Assembly (NCBI GenBank): GCA_963846635.1
Contig: CAWJXM010000054.1
Span: 62,001 to 126,000 of the forward strand
Length of the DNA: 64,000 nucleotides
Direction: 5' to 3'
From: AP-15 sp963846635
Lineage (GTDB): Bacteria > Pseudomonadota > Alphaproteobacteria > ATCC43930 > CGMCC-115725
Under the pieces are notes generated by a model. That model saw only the letters and a list, made by a program, of their open reading frames with translations. It was not told the origin of the DNA and searched no databases. Position 1 is the stretch's first letter, and each line of letters opens with the position of its first letter. The translations under genes were made by a program, and so were the position numbers. Below are positions 33,094 through 40,510 of the stretch, piece by piece.

Positions 33094-33692
33094 GGTGCGT
33101 CAGGTAGTTGATGAAGAAAGGAGATTCTTCATTGCGAAGCTGTCAGTGACCTTGCGGGGTGTGAGACCCCGCGCTCTGCGCGGTGCAGCGCGCAGAGACA
33201 AGCGAACGGGTGAGGCAGACCGGGTGCTTCCGGCCGGCCATAAATCAGCAGAACCCGTTAAAGCCGGACGGCCGGGAACTTCCGATCCCGACTACGGTCC
33301 GGCCAGCGTGTCCGTCATGGAGAGGGAAACCGAACCGATGGCAGACGCCCCGTTAAGAGGAACCTCGCCGATGCGGAAGTGGGCGGGGCGGTCGCAAGAC
33401 CTGTGGAGCGCTGGTTCCCTTTTGAGAGGTGGGAACCGGGGATGCTTGAGGAAATCGAGCACCAGCCCTCGGGAAAGTCTGCAAGGCCCGAGGGTCGGAA
33501 TCCGCACGGGGTACAGTCGGCTCCTAAAACGGACGAGAGGTTGTCGACGGAACCTGAGAACCCTTTACTCGCCTCCTGCCTCAACCCTAGGGGATGCACA
33601 CATTTCTCAGCTCCCATCCCGTAGCGAGGGCGCGAAAGTATTCCAGGCCATGCTTGAAGGTGATGGGACCTGGCGGCCGGGAGGAGCAATAG

Positions 33693-33713
33693 CCTCCTGA
33701 GCTTGTCGAAGGG
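33693..33713. repeat. Mini-repeat cctgagcttgtcgaaggg in the IS4 transposase, copy 1
   Basis: The sequence cctcctgagcttgtcgaaggg is nearly identical to 34404-34424 (cctcctgagcttgtcaaaggg). Both sit inside the transposase and disrupt its frame. The core matches a repeat (ccttcgacaagctcagg) that I know as very abundant in sphingomonads and some other alphaproteobacteria, which hints at the history of this IS copy. Confidence 0.65.
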
Positions 33714-34403
33714 CCAGCCGCCCAGACGCGCGATGATCCAGGCGGCCCAGGCGCGGCCGCGCCGGGTGTGAGGATTTTTCTGCTTTGCGGTTTTGCCCTC
33801 GACCTGCGCGTTGACGGCTTCCAGGGCCGCCATCTCCTCTTGTGTGAAGGCCAGGCTGGCCGGTTCGGCGCGGCGCCGGTCACGAGCCTGCACCAGCTGG
33901 AGGATGAGGGCGGCGGCTTTGGTGGCAATCGTCGCGCGCTTCAGCAGCCGCTCGGCGCTGGCAATCTGACTGTCTTCGAGCTGCAGCCCCTGCTTCTTCA
34001 GAATGCGAAAGAGCTGCTCGATGATCCAGCGCAACTTGTACCAGGCGACGATTTGCCAAGCCGCGTCTACGCTCGTGACGTCATGGGTGGTGAGCCGCCG
34101 CCAGTGCAGCGGCTCGCCGCCGGCCGGTGGGTCGTGTTCGGCGACCTCGACGAGAGTGAGGCGCACGCTTGGCAGGAGATCGCGAGCGCTGCCCCGCGGG
34201 CGGTTGAGAACGACCGTGCCAAAGCGCCGCGTCAGACGCGCCGTGCGGCCCGGCGCGTGCGGCCCGCGCCGGGGCCGCACGATCGTGCGCGTGTCGGCCT
34301 CTTGAAAATTGGCCCCGGTCGCGGACAGCCCGGCGCCCTTGGCCAGGCGACGGTCCTGCATGACGCGCGTCAGAATATGAAAGTTTGGCGCGGGCACCGT
34401 CGC

Positions 34404-34424
34404 CCTCCTGAGCTTGTCAAAGGG
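34404..34424. repeat. Mini-repeat cctgagcttgtcaaaggg in the IS4 transposase, copy 2
   Basis: This is the second copy of the 21-bp repeat, one base different from copy 1. On the transposase strand it reads tttgacaagctcagga and supplies an in-frame TGA directly after ESDLYAAL. Confidence 0.65.
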
Positions 34425-35260
34425 CGGCATAGAGGTCGCTCTCGCGATCGGCAATCACCGTCACCATCGTCGCCGCGGCCCGCACTTCCTTGGCACGCCC
34501 GACGGTGGGGAGCCCGCGTTCCGCCGCCTTGGCGGCCAAGGCCCGCCGGTTGTGCGTCACCGTCACATGCCCGGAGCGCGTCCACACCCGCCCGCCGACC
34601 AGCCCCAGGCAGCTGCCGGTGGCCGCATCCAGCGCCAGCATGGCATGCACCAGCAAGCCATGGATGGTGCCGTGGCCAACCTCGCCCCGGCCACGCCGGC
34701 GCCCCGCGGTCGTGCGGAAATGAACCGCGCTGGTATCCTGGATCGCCAGAACATGCCGGCGTGTCGCCGCACGAGCGGTCTGTGCGCCCCAACCGTCCAG
34801 CAGCGCCGCAACCGTCACGTTCGGATTGGCGAGAAACCGGCCATAGCGGACGAGGTGCGCGCGGCACCCACCGGCCAGCCGGCGCACGCAGACCGTGGCA
34901 TGCGCAACCATACGTTCCAGCAACGCAGCCCCCCTTTATCGCGGCGGCGATCCCCGAACCAGCCAACCGACCACTCCATCTCCTCCAGGGCGATACTCTC
35001 CATAGTGCGCCTCCCGGATGCCTAAATGCCGTGCACGGCAGCATACCCCGGCGCGCGTCGGGAAGCCTCCCGTCAGCAGGAGCCAATCTGGCGCGCCCAG
35101 ATGTGTGCATCCCCTAGTGCCTCAACCGGGGCAGGATGATCGAAGCGACTGATGATCGCGGGGACGGGGGACGGAGCCTTCGTAGTAGTCCGAGGACGGG
35201 AAAGCCGTCCACATGGCAAAGGAAGGCAGTGGGTACAGAATGCAGGCAGGAGGCGGGCTG

Positions 35261-36871
35261 ATGACCGACGCGGTGAATACCGGGTTTGTCCTCGACATGC
35301 AACGCAAGCTGTATCGGTGGAGTACCGTAGATACCGACAAGGTGTTCTCGGATCTGTTCAATCTCGTTTGTGACCGCCGAATGATTTCGGTTGCTTGGCA
35401 AAAGCTGTCCCAGAATACAGGCAGCCAGACGCCGGGCACCGACAGAATGACGCGGCACAAGGTCGAAAAGCGTGCCGGTGGCGTCGCCGCTTTCCTCGAA
35501 GAAATTCGAGAAGAACTGCGCAATGGAACCTACAAGCCCCAGCCCGTCCGGCAACGGCTCATCCCGAAGCCAGGCAAACCGGGGCAGTTCCGGCCGCTGG
35601 GCATCCCCACGCTTAAAGACCGAATGGTGCAAATGACGCTGAAGCTGGTGCTGGAACCAATATTCGAGGCGGATTTCTATCCGACCTCCTATGGTTTCCG
35701 GCGCGGTCGAAGCACCCATGACGCGCTGGCAAGAATCCAGCGTCGACTGCACCCGCCTAACGGCAGCGGGCCGTCACAGACCCGCTACGTAATCGAGGGC
35801 GACATCAAGGGCTGTTTCGACGCCATAGATCATCATGTGCTGATGGAGCAGGTGCGACGCCGCATCAAGGATCGCAAGGTCCTGCGGCTCATTCTCGCTT
35901 TCCTGAAGGCCGACATCATGATTGAAGGCACCCTTCGCCACCCTGTCACGGGAACCCCGCAGGGCGGCATTATCTCGCCATTGCTGGCCAATGTTTGTTT
36001 GACGGTGATCGACGAGAGATACGGGCGCTGGTCCCCGCGTCCACAAGAGGAGTTCGCCAAAGCAGCCAGTCGCCGGAAAGTCGACCGGAAGGCGGGGCGT
36101 CCGACCTTCTTCGTGGTGCGATACGCGGACGATTTTGTCGTCCTCGTAGAAGGGACATTGGAGCAAGCGGAGGCGGAACGCCGCGCGCTGGCGGAATTTC
36201 TTAAACAGAAACTCCGCATGGAACTGTCGATGGAAAAGACCAGGATCACCGATGTCAGGGAAGGTTTCGACTTTCTCGGTTATCGAGTGGTGCAAGAACC
36301 GGCTCGTCATACCTGCAACCGGGTCGGCAAACTCTTCATTCCGAAGGGTAAACTGAAGCAGCTGCGCCACAAGCTCAAGGTCGAGGTGAAGAAAACGCCG
36401 ACAGGCAAGCCTTTCGCCGATCTGATCGACAGCCTCAATCCCATCATTACCGGCTGGCGGAATTATTACCGCTACGCCGGAAGAGCATGGCGGGAGTTCG
36501 CCAAGCTCGATTGGTGGCTGGAACGGCGTGTTGCGCACTGGGTCCGGCAAAAACACTGCGGCGCAGGGTGGAACGCCTTGCTCCATCAGTATGTCGGAAA
36601 CAGACCTGGGGAGCGGCGATGCTGGAGCGATGGAACCAAACAGTTGAGGCTCTTCAGCGAAGGCGGGACGAGCCGCTTCCCAGACCGGGGCACCCGGATA
36701 CCGAACGGATGGAATGTCGAACCAAAGGAGCGGTTCCAGCCTGGAGCCGATCATTTTTGGGAGGCAACCAACACCCTCGCCAAACTCCTGCGAGGGCCAC
36801 CCGTGGCAATCGCCACGCATGGAGAGCCGGATGCAGGGAAACTTGCACGTCCGGTTCGGGGTGGGGGATGA
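35261..36871 (+). CDS. ltrA: Group II intron reverse transcriptase/maturase
   Basis: ATG 35261 follows AGGAGGCGGGCTG. The reverse transcriptase domain shows SQTPGTDRMT, RQRLIPKPGKPGQFRPLGIP, EADFYPTSYGFRRGRSTHDA, VIEGDIKGCFDAIDHHVLME, HPVTGTPQGGIISPLLANVC and the catalytic VVRYADDFVVL. The maturase part has LKQLRHKLKVEVKKTPTGK and LNPIITGWRNYYRYAGRAW. The enzyme assists intron splicing and retrohoming. The frame stays open through domain V and stops at 36871, so its last residues overlap the ribozyme core. A functional protein probably ends earlier, or the tail is tolerated. Confidence 0.92.
   Translation: MTDAVNTGFVLDMQRKLYRWSTVDTDKVFSDLFNLVCDRRMISVAWQKLSQNTGSQTPGTDRMTRHKVEKRAGGVAAFLEEIREELRNGTYKPQPVRQRLIPKPGKPGQFRPLGIPTLKDRMVQMTLKLVLEPIFEADFYPTSYGFRRGRSTHDALARIQRRLHPPNGSGPSQTRYVIEGDIKGCFDAIDHHVLMEQVRRRIKDRKVLRLILAFLKADIMIEGTLRHPVTGTPQGGIISPLLANVCLTVIDERYGRWSPRPQEEFAKAASRRKVDRKAGRPTFFVVRYADDFVVLVEGTLEQAEAERRALAEFLKQKLRMELSMEKTRITDVREGFDFLGYRVVQEPARHTCNRVGKLFIPKGKLKQLRHKLKVEVKKTPTGKPFADLIDSLNPIITGWRNYYRYAGRAWREFAKLDWWLERRVAHWVRQKHCGAGWNALLHQYVGNRPGERRCWSDGTKQLRLFSEGGTSRFPDRGTRIPNGWNVEPKERFQPGADHFWEATNTLAKLLRGPPVAIATHGEPDAGKLARPVRGGG
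36824..36857 (+). ncRNA. Group II intron domain V
   Basis: The 34-nt hairpin starts gagccgg and ends ccggttc, with the GGAAAC tetraloop-like apex and a two-base bulge region, as expected for the catalytic domain V. Domain VI follows immediately. Confidence 0.85.
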
Positions 36872-36945
36872 AGAAACTTGTCCCAGAAATGGGATAAAGC
36901 GCTTCATCCCTACGCTACGGCCGGGCCGCGGCCCGGCCGTTCAAT

Positions 36946-36970
36946 AAAAAAGGCCCGCGCGCGGCGGGCC
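36946..36970 (-). terminator. Intrinsic terminator after the 163-residue gene
   Basis: On the minus strand ggcccgc cgcgc gcgggcc is followed by six T. It ends the minus-strand gene at 37058-37549. Its inner arm coincides with the end of the 694-bp inverted repeat. Confidence 0.75.
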
Positions 36971-37057
36971 AGGGAGGCTGTGACTGGCGTGAGGTAGGAT
37001 GATCCGTTGGGTTACTCGGCCTCGGCAGTTAAGCGTTCCGGCTTGCCGTGGAGGCGC

Positions 37058-37549
37058 TTAAAAACCCTCGTCCTCGACGATTTCCAGAGGCCACGGGAAT
37101 TTGTGGATCGCTGCCATTAGCGCGATCTCATCAGCTAGGGTGCCGGCGTCGAGATGCTTTTGGATATCCTCGGCATCAATCAGCGGGCCGCGGCCAATTT
37201 CAGAGATCGGCCATGTGCGCACCTTGCCCGGCTCCATGTCGGGGGAGCGGTATTCCATGCCTGGGGACCATTCGCCGCCGGCTTCATATTCCAAGACATA
37301 GATCAGCCCGTTCTGGCGACAGAAAGCCTCAGTGCTTTCGTACTGTCCCCACGGTTGTTCGTTATTGCAGAAGTACAGATGATCCTTCGCGGCAACCTTG
37401 CCAAGAATGTGATCGACAAGCTCGCCATCTTCGAGAAAGTCCGTCCAATCGATAGTGGCGCTGTCATGTGCCAGGGCTGCTGCCAATTCGGCAATAGCGG
37501 ATCGCTTGATCTTTCCGCCGATTGAGATGGCAGCGTTGCAGCTTTCCAT
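37058..37549 (-). CDS. Conserved hypothetical protein of 163 residues, left copy
   Basis: The product reads MESCNAAISIGGKIKRSAIA, IDWTDFLEDGELVDHILGKV, HLYFCNNEQPWGQYESTEAF and GPLIDAEDIQKHLDAGTLAD. It is acidic, mixed alpha/beta, with no signal peptide. An identical copy is encoded at 50809-51300 on the other strand. GAGGAAACCACAAA lies before the start. I do not recognise a family. Its retention in two copies and its place among anti-restriction-like accessory genes suggest a role in the mobile element rather than in host metabolism. Confidence 0.7.
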   Translation of the reverse strand: MESCNAAISIGGKIKRSAIAELAAALAHDSATIDWTDFLEDGELVDHILGKVAAKDHLYFCNNEQPWGQYESTEAFCRQNGLIYVLEYEAGGEWSPGMEYRSPDMEPGKVRTWPISEIGRGPLIDAEDIQKHLDAGTLADEIALMAAIHKFPWPLEIVEDEGF

Positions 37550-37602
37550 TTTGTGGTTTCCTCTTCTGAAGAGTGGCGCCGCCGCGGCGGTGCCCTGGTT
37601 AC

Positions 37603-37627
37603 AAAAAAGGCCCGCGCGGAGCGGGCC
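37603..37627 (-). terminator. Intrinsic terminator after the zinc-ribbon gene (left arm)
   Basis: Minus-strand ggcccgc tccgc gcgggcc followed by six T lies between the zinc-ribbon gene at 37649 and the 163-residue gene. The same terminator occurs at 50731-50755 on the right arm. Confidence 0.8.
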
Positions 37628-37648
37628 CGGGAGTTGAGGTTCGGGCTG

Positions 37649-37920
37649 TCAGGCAATGGCGATGAGGATCTCCTGGGCGCCGTAAACGGCATGTGCGCCG
37701 CAGCTTTCGCATTCGTGTTGCCTGGCGTCGGGCTCGCAGCTCTCGGCTTCAGTGCCGCAGACGAGGCATGATCCCGGCTTTCGCCGGGAGGGATTGTCGA
37801 GGCTGGTGAGCTGACGCTCGACCGCTTCGGTCACCCGTTGCGCGGTGATCGAGGGTGCATGTGCGCGAAGTGGCCGCGGCGCAGCATGGCGCGCGCCGCC
37901 ACGGGCGTGAGGGCGGACAT
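37649..37920 (-). pseudogene. Small zinc-ribbon protein, left copy, frameshifted and carrying a palindromic insert
   Basis: The start MSALTPVAARAMLRRGHFAH lies at 37920. The frame changes at HMHP because one base is missing relative to the right-arm homologue (acccgtcgatc there, accctcgatc here). The second phase reads TEAVERQLTSLDNP, then an insert PSRRKPGS from a palindrome (37771-37792), then CLVCGTEAESCEPDARQHEC, ESCGAHAVYGAQEILIAIA. CxxC...CxxxxxxxxCxxC indicates a small zinc ribbon. The role is unknown. Confidence 0.55.
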
Positions 37921-37947
37921 TGATGGCTCCTTTCGAAAGCGGGGCGA

Positions 37948-38466
37948 TCAGGCGGCCGCAGGCACGGGCTCGTCGAGATCAGCCTCGGCCAGGAAGTCGG
38001 CGATGATGTCGTTGGTCGATTTGCCGACGATCGCGTTCGCGGTAATCAGCACGGCCATGCCGCCGAACCCGTCCGGGCGCATCTTGGAGCAGGTGAAGGA
38101 GGAGACCGCGGTGACGTAGCGCAGGCTGCGCGAGCGGCGCACGATGTCCTGAAAAATAAATTCCCAGGACGTAGCGCTGAGGTGGAGTTCGATCTCGACA
38201 TTGTCCGCCGGCACGCGTGCGAGTTGTTCCATGACGAAACCGGCGGCGGTGCTCTCGGTCGTGGTTGGCGATTGCGCCAGAGCGCCGTCGATGTCGGCGC
38301 GATCGAGCCAAATAGTCGAGGCCGGGCCTTCGTCTTCATAGAAATACAAGCCGTCGGCGCTGGCCTCGACCTGGAAGATATGGCTGAGCAAGAGACGCTC
38401 GAGCGGCGTGATGTCGGCGACCGGGATCGCCGGCTGGATCACGGTTGGGGAAAAATAGTCGGTCAT
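37948..38466 (-). CDS. Conserved accessory protein (172 residues), left copy
   Basis: From ATG 38466 the product reads MTDYFSPTVIQPAIPVADIT, PLERLLLSHIFQVEASADGL, EIELHLSATSWEFIFQDIVR and the strongly conserved YVTAVSSFTCSKMRPDGFGG, then GKSTNDIIADFLAEADLDEP. A paralogue is at 49829-50407 and a C-terminal scrap of a third at 51405-51521. The leader carries conserved copy F. I do not recognise the family. The Ser/Phe/Cys-rich SSFTCS...PDGFGG block is the likely functional centre. Confidence 0.7.
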   Translation of the reverse strand: MTDYFSPTVIQPAIPVADITPLERLLLSHIFQVEASADGLYFYEDEGPASTIWLDRADIDGALAQSPTTTESTAAGFVMEQLARVPADNVEIELHLSATSWEFIFQDIVRRSRSLRYVTAVSSFTCSKMRPDGFGGMAVLITANAIVGKSTNDIIADFLAEADLDEPVPAAA

Positions 38467-38572
38467 GAACGGAACCTCCGGGAGCAGGGGAAGGCCGGCG
38501 GGCATTGGCCGGGCCAAACCCGGGCACGCGCTCTCCTGTCCGGCCGGGTTCACCCTCTTCGGGGTTTCCTCT
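38467..38572 (-). promoter_or_regulatory. Conserved accessory-gene leader, copy F
   Basis: Upstream of ATG 38466 are GAAGAGGGTGAACCCGG, GGAGAGCGC, CCCGGGTTTGG and finally CTCCCGGAGG. AACCCGG and CCGGGTT form a perfect stem around the GAGAGCGC loop. Confidence 0.75.
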
Positions 38573-38586
38573 AACTTTGTGGATAC

Positions 38587-38832
38587 TCACAGCCGGCTCC
38601 GTTTCGCCAGGCACGGCTTGTTTTTGCGGCATTCGGCCTGCTTGCGCATCACGCGGGTCTGCACGGCGGTCTCGTAGGCTCCGCGGATCGAAAGCGTTTC
38701 CTCATGGCGGCACTTTTCGAGACGCAGGCCGATGAAGCCGGCCGGTTTGCCTCGGTCATAATCGATGATGGCAATGACGTCGCCATAGACGGTGCGGCTG
38801 TAGAGCGCGCGAATTCTGTTGTTTAAAATCAT
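38587..38832 (-). CDS. Conserved 81-residue accessory protein, left copy
   Basis: It reads MILNNRIRALYSRTVYGDVI, AIIDYDRGKPAGFIGLRLEK, CRHEETLSIRGAYETAVQTR and a basic tail. GxIGLRLEKCRxEETLSIRxAYETAV is shared with the protein at 48414-48662 on the other arm. GGGAGGCTGCA precedes the start. The small basic beta-strand/helix protein may bind nucleic acid. The family is not recognised. Confidence 0.7.
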   Translation of the reverse strand: MILNNRIRALYSRTVYGDVIAIIDYDRGKPAGFIGLRLEKCRHEETLSIRGAYETAVQTRVMRKQAECRKNKPCLAKRSRL

Positions 38833-38842
38833 TGCAGCCTCC

Positions 38843-39258
38843 CTATGTTATTGGCGTTGCCGTATTCGGCGGTGCGGTCTTTATTGGACCGGCCTTGGCG
38901 AGCGCCGTGCGCGCCTGCTCCGATGGTGAGGCGGATATAGCCTTTACGGCAGCTGCTGCCATAGTCTTGCATGATATTAAAGAAGTATTCCAGTGGCTTG
39001 TAGAGATCGGGAGCAGCCGTTGCGGCGGCGATAGTCGTCGCTTTCCCACGCGGCCAGCGTGCCGCGTTCGTTGTCCCAGATCTGGATCTGGTCGAGACCG
39101 GCATTGTCGTCGTAGCTGCGGAAATCGAGTTCGATTAGATCGTCGTCGTAAAACCGGCGTGCCAGTTCGAGCGCCTGTTGCGGCGTCTCGGCTTCGAAGT
39201 CGCGGACGGCGTAATCGGCGGCAGTGAAAAATTCGGCGCGGTAGGTTTTGGTCGTCAT
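38843..39258 (-). pseudogene. Conserved accessory gene with two frame changes
   Basis: The start MTTKTYRAEFFTAADYAVRD, then FDDD-like acidic segments and QIQIWDNERGTLAAWESDDY, lies in one phase to about 39015. APDLYKPLEYFFNIMQDYGS lies in the next. EQARTALAKA lies in a third, ending at 38843. Related proteins that I know from alphaproteobacterial mobile elements have these three parts in one frame. The gene is therefore broken or badly sequenced. Its role is unknown. Confidence 0.55.
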
Positions 39259-39644
39259 TTGCTCCTCCCTGCTGTGGTGAGTGATGGGTCGTCTTTTGCG
39301 GCAAGTTCGTAGGTCTTGAGGGAGGCGAGCATTCCGATCAGGATTTCGCGTTCCTCGTCAAAGACCTGCCGGAAATAGTCGTCGCCGCTGTCGCTCTCGA
39401 TGCCCCACAGACCGGGCGATAGCAGTTCGCTGGTGGTCCAGCATTCCGGGTTGCTGCCGTGGGGAAGTTTGATCGTCGCCCTGGCGCGAATGCCGACGAA
39501 GTGCCAGTCCTCGTTGCGCCACGCCGCGAGCCGGGCTTCGTCCTGCTGGCGATAGTCCGGGTCTTGGAACAGGTAATCGAGTGGATGCGCGTCCTGATCG
39601 TAAGTTTCGACCATGTCGATTTCGATTTCGGCGCAGCGGGTCAT
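39255..39644 (-). CDS. Conserved accessory protein of 129 residues
   Basis: ATG 39644 after GGAGGCTTCGCC gives MTRCAEIEIDMVETYDQDAH, PLDYLFQDPDYRQQDEARLA, WHFVGIRARATIKLPHGSNP and ECWTTSELLSPGLWGIESDS. The stop overlaps the next start (ATGA). It is acidic and rich in aromatic residues, as are many DNA-mimic or anti-restriction proteins, but no family was recognised. Confidence 0.65.
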   Translation of the reverse strand: MTRCAEIEIDMVETYDQDAHPLDYLFQDPDYRQQDEARLAAWRNEDWHFVGIRARATIKLPHGSNPECWTTSELLSPGLWGIESDSGDDYFRQVFDEEREILIGMLASLKTYELAAKDDPSLTTAGRSK

Positions 39645-39727
39645 GGCGAAGCCTCCGTTCGCGTTGGTACAATGGGATTGGGATTGGAATGAGCAGTGCG
39701 GCCTGGCAATGCGGTCGGCCACTGGTC

Positions 39728-40072
39728 TTAATGCGATCGGCACCACTGGCGCGCGGCGTTCAGATCCATGAACGTCACGCGCTGCTTGACCCAGTCGAGC
39801 GGCAGCGTGCAGGGCGCCTCGTCGCCATCGTCGGTCGAGGCGAGGATGACGCCATTGCCGGCGAGCGGTTGATGGCCCTTTTTGAACAGGAAGAAATGCC
39901 GCGGATTGTCGTAAAGGCCTTCCTCATTGACGTAGCAGTGGTGCTCGCCGTCCAGTCCTTGGCTGACCGGCTCGATCAAGCCGCCGACGATTTGCTGCAG
40001 GGATGCGAGCGAACCGTCGATCTCGGTTTCGGTGACGGTACGGTGCTGGGCGTTGATGATGATCGCGCGCAT
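39728..40072 (-). CDS. DUF3846-like accessory protein
   Basis: From ATG 40072 it reads MRAIIINAQHRTVTETEIDG, IVGGLIEPVSQGLDGEHHCY, VNEEGLYDNPRHFFLFKKGH, QPLAGNGVILASTDDGD. The VNEEG...N..F....Q.LAG.G...G-like layout is that of DUF3846. Such proteins are widespread on phages and plasmids and have no proven role. The start is preceded by conserved leader copy G ending CCCGGAGGCCTCC. Confidence 0.75.
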   Translation of the reverse strand: MRAIIINAQHRTVTETEIDGSLASLQQIVGGLIEPVSQGLDGEHHCYVNEEGLYDNPRHFFLFKKGHQPLAGNGVILASTDDGDEAPCTLPLDWVKQRVTFMDLNAARQWCRSH

Positions 40073-40154
40073 GGAGGCCTCCGGGAACGGGTTGCGGGAC
40101 AAACCGGGGCGCTCTCTTTTTCGCGGCCCGGTTCATTCCTTTCCGGCTGGCCTC
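40073..40154 (-). promoter_or_regulatory. Conserved accessory-gene leader, copy G (DUF3846-like)
   Basis: Blocks in order are AGCCGGAAAGGAATGAACC, AAGAGAGCGC, CCCGGTTTG, CAACCC and TTCCCGGAGG before ATG 40072. AACCGGG pairs with CCCGGTT, a covarying version of the stem seen in copies C and F. Confidence 0.75.
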
Positions 40155-40510
40155 TGACTTTTATGGGGAGGCCCGAGTCAACCAGCTTTCTCGGGATGGT
40201 GAGGCGCCTCAGCAGCCTCAAGCTCGCCGCTTGAGTGAGCGACATCGACACCGCCGGCAGCCGGCGGAGCTGGAACGATGATCAACCGGGGCAGAGCGTC
40301 ATTACGCAAGGCTGGGTGTCTAACCAGCTCGACTTTTATCCGGTTCGAGTTCCTGCCTCGGCAGGTCTCGCGACCACAATCCCGTTTGCTGCGGGTTCGA
40401 CGCTCCAGGGGACGGGACCCTTCTCTGCGAACGGCGTTTCTCAGCCAAGTCAGAGGTCGGTCACACGTCCCCCCGGTATTCCCCTGTCGCGAGCAGGGGA
40501 ACTCGGAGGC
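40155..40510. other. Non-coding end of IS110 element A; possible bridge-RNA region
   Basis: The roughly 300 bp between the DUF3846 leader and the transposase stop have no gene but several hairpins, for example cccctg-tcgcgag-cagggg near 40488-40505. In IS110-group elements the guide (bridge) RNA lies in such a non-coding end, so this is the place to look. The exact IS boundaries could not be set because the family lacks inverted repeats. Confidence 0.35.

Larger units (their letters stand above)
33587..35003 (-). pseudogene. IS4-family transposase broken by three frame changes
   Basis: The N-terminus MESIALEEMEWSVGWFGDRR is separated from LLERMVAHATVC by a frame change at a G-run (about 34925). 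The middle part contains TRRHVLAIQDTSAVHFRTTA and VTVIADRESDLYA. It then meets a 21-bp repeat (34404-34424) that brings a stop. The next part holds RWIIEQLFRILKKQGLQLED with the catalytic Glu. A second copy of the repeat (33693-33713) changes the frame again before HGLEYFRALATGWELRNVCI. Two of the three breaks are thus caused by the same inserted mini-repeat. Confidence 0.8.
33587..35117. mobile_element. IS4-type insertion sequence inside the group II intron
   Basis: Perfect 17-bp inverted repeats ctaggggatgcacacat (33587-33603) and atgtgtgcatcccctag (35101-35117) bound a 1531-bp element. The 10-bp sequence tgcctcaacc is duplicated on both sides (33577-33586 and 35118-35127). The length, ends and duplication fit the IS4 group. 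The transposase stop codon lies within the inverted repeat. The insertion separates the intron ribozyme 5' half from the reverse transcriptase gene. Confidence 0.9.
33159..36913 (+). mobile_element. Group II intron, interrupted by an IS4-type element
   Basis: The 3' end is clear. A 34-nt domain V lies at 36824-36857 (gagccggatgcagggaaac followed by ttgcacgtccggttc), and a domain VI stem ggatgaag/cttcatcc ends near 36913 with ctac. The intron-encoded reverse transcriptase lies at 35261-36871. The 5' end is placed at about 33159 (gtgtgag), a GUG-type start, but this boundary is uncertain by tens of bases. Without the 1531-bp IS and its 10-bp duplication the intron would be about 2.2 kb, a normal size. 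Confidence 0.75.
36964..37657. repeat. 694-bp inverted repeat, left copy
   Basis: The sequence from gcgggccagggaggc (36964) to the aggcaat at 37657 recurs in inverted orientation at 50701-51394 with the same length and, as far as I compared, no difference. The encoded 163-residue proteins are identical. Flanking homologous genes are only moderately similar, so the identity is recent or kept by gene conversion. Confidence 0.9.

Noticed and set aside
30372..33107. 911-codon open frame on the plus strand opposite strawberry-notch copy 1
   Set aside because: It is a GC-rich antisense shadow of a clearly conserved helicase, lacks any recognisable domain and ribosome-binding site, and follows the codon phase of the real gene.
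35774..36907. 377-codon minus-strand frame opposite the intron reverse transcriptase
   Set aside because: Antisense to a gene with all reverse-transcriptase motifs, with no protein features of its own.
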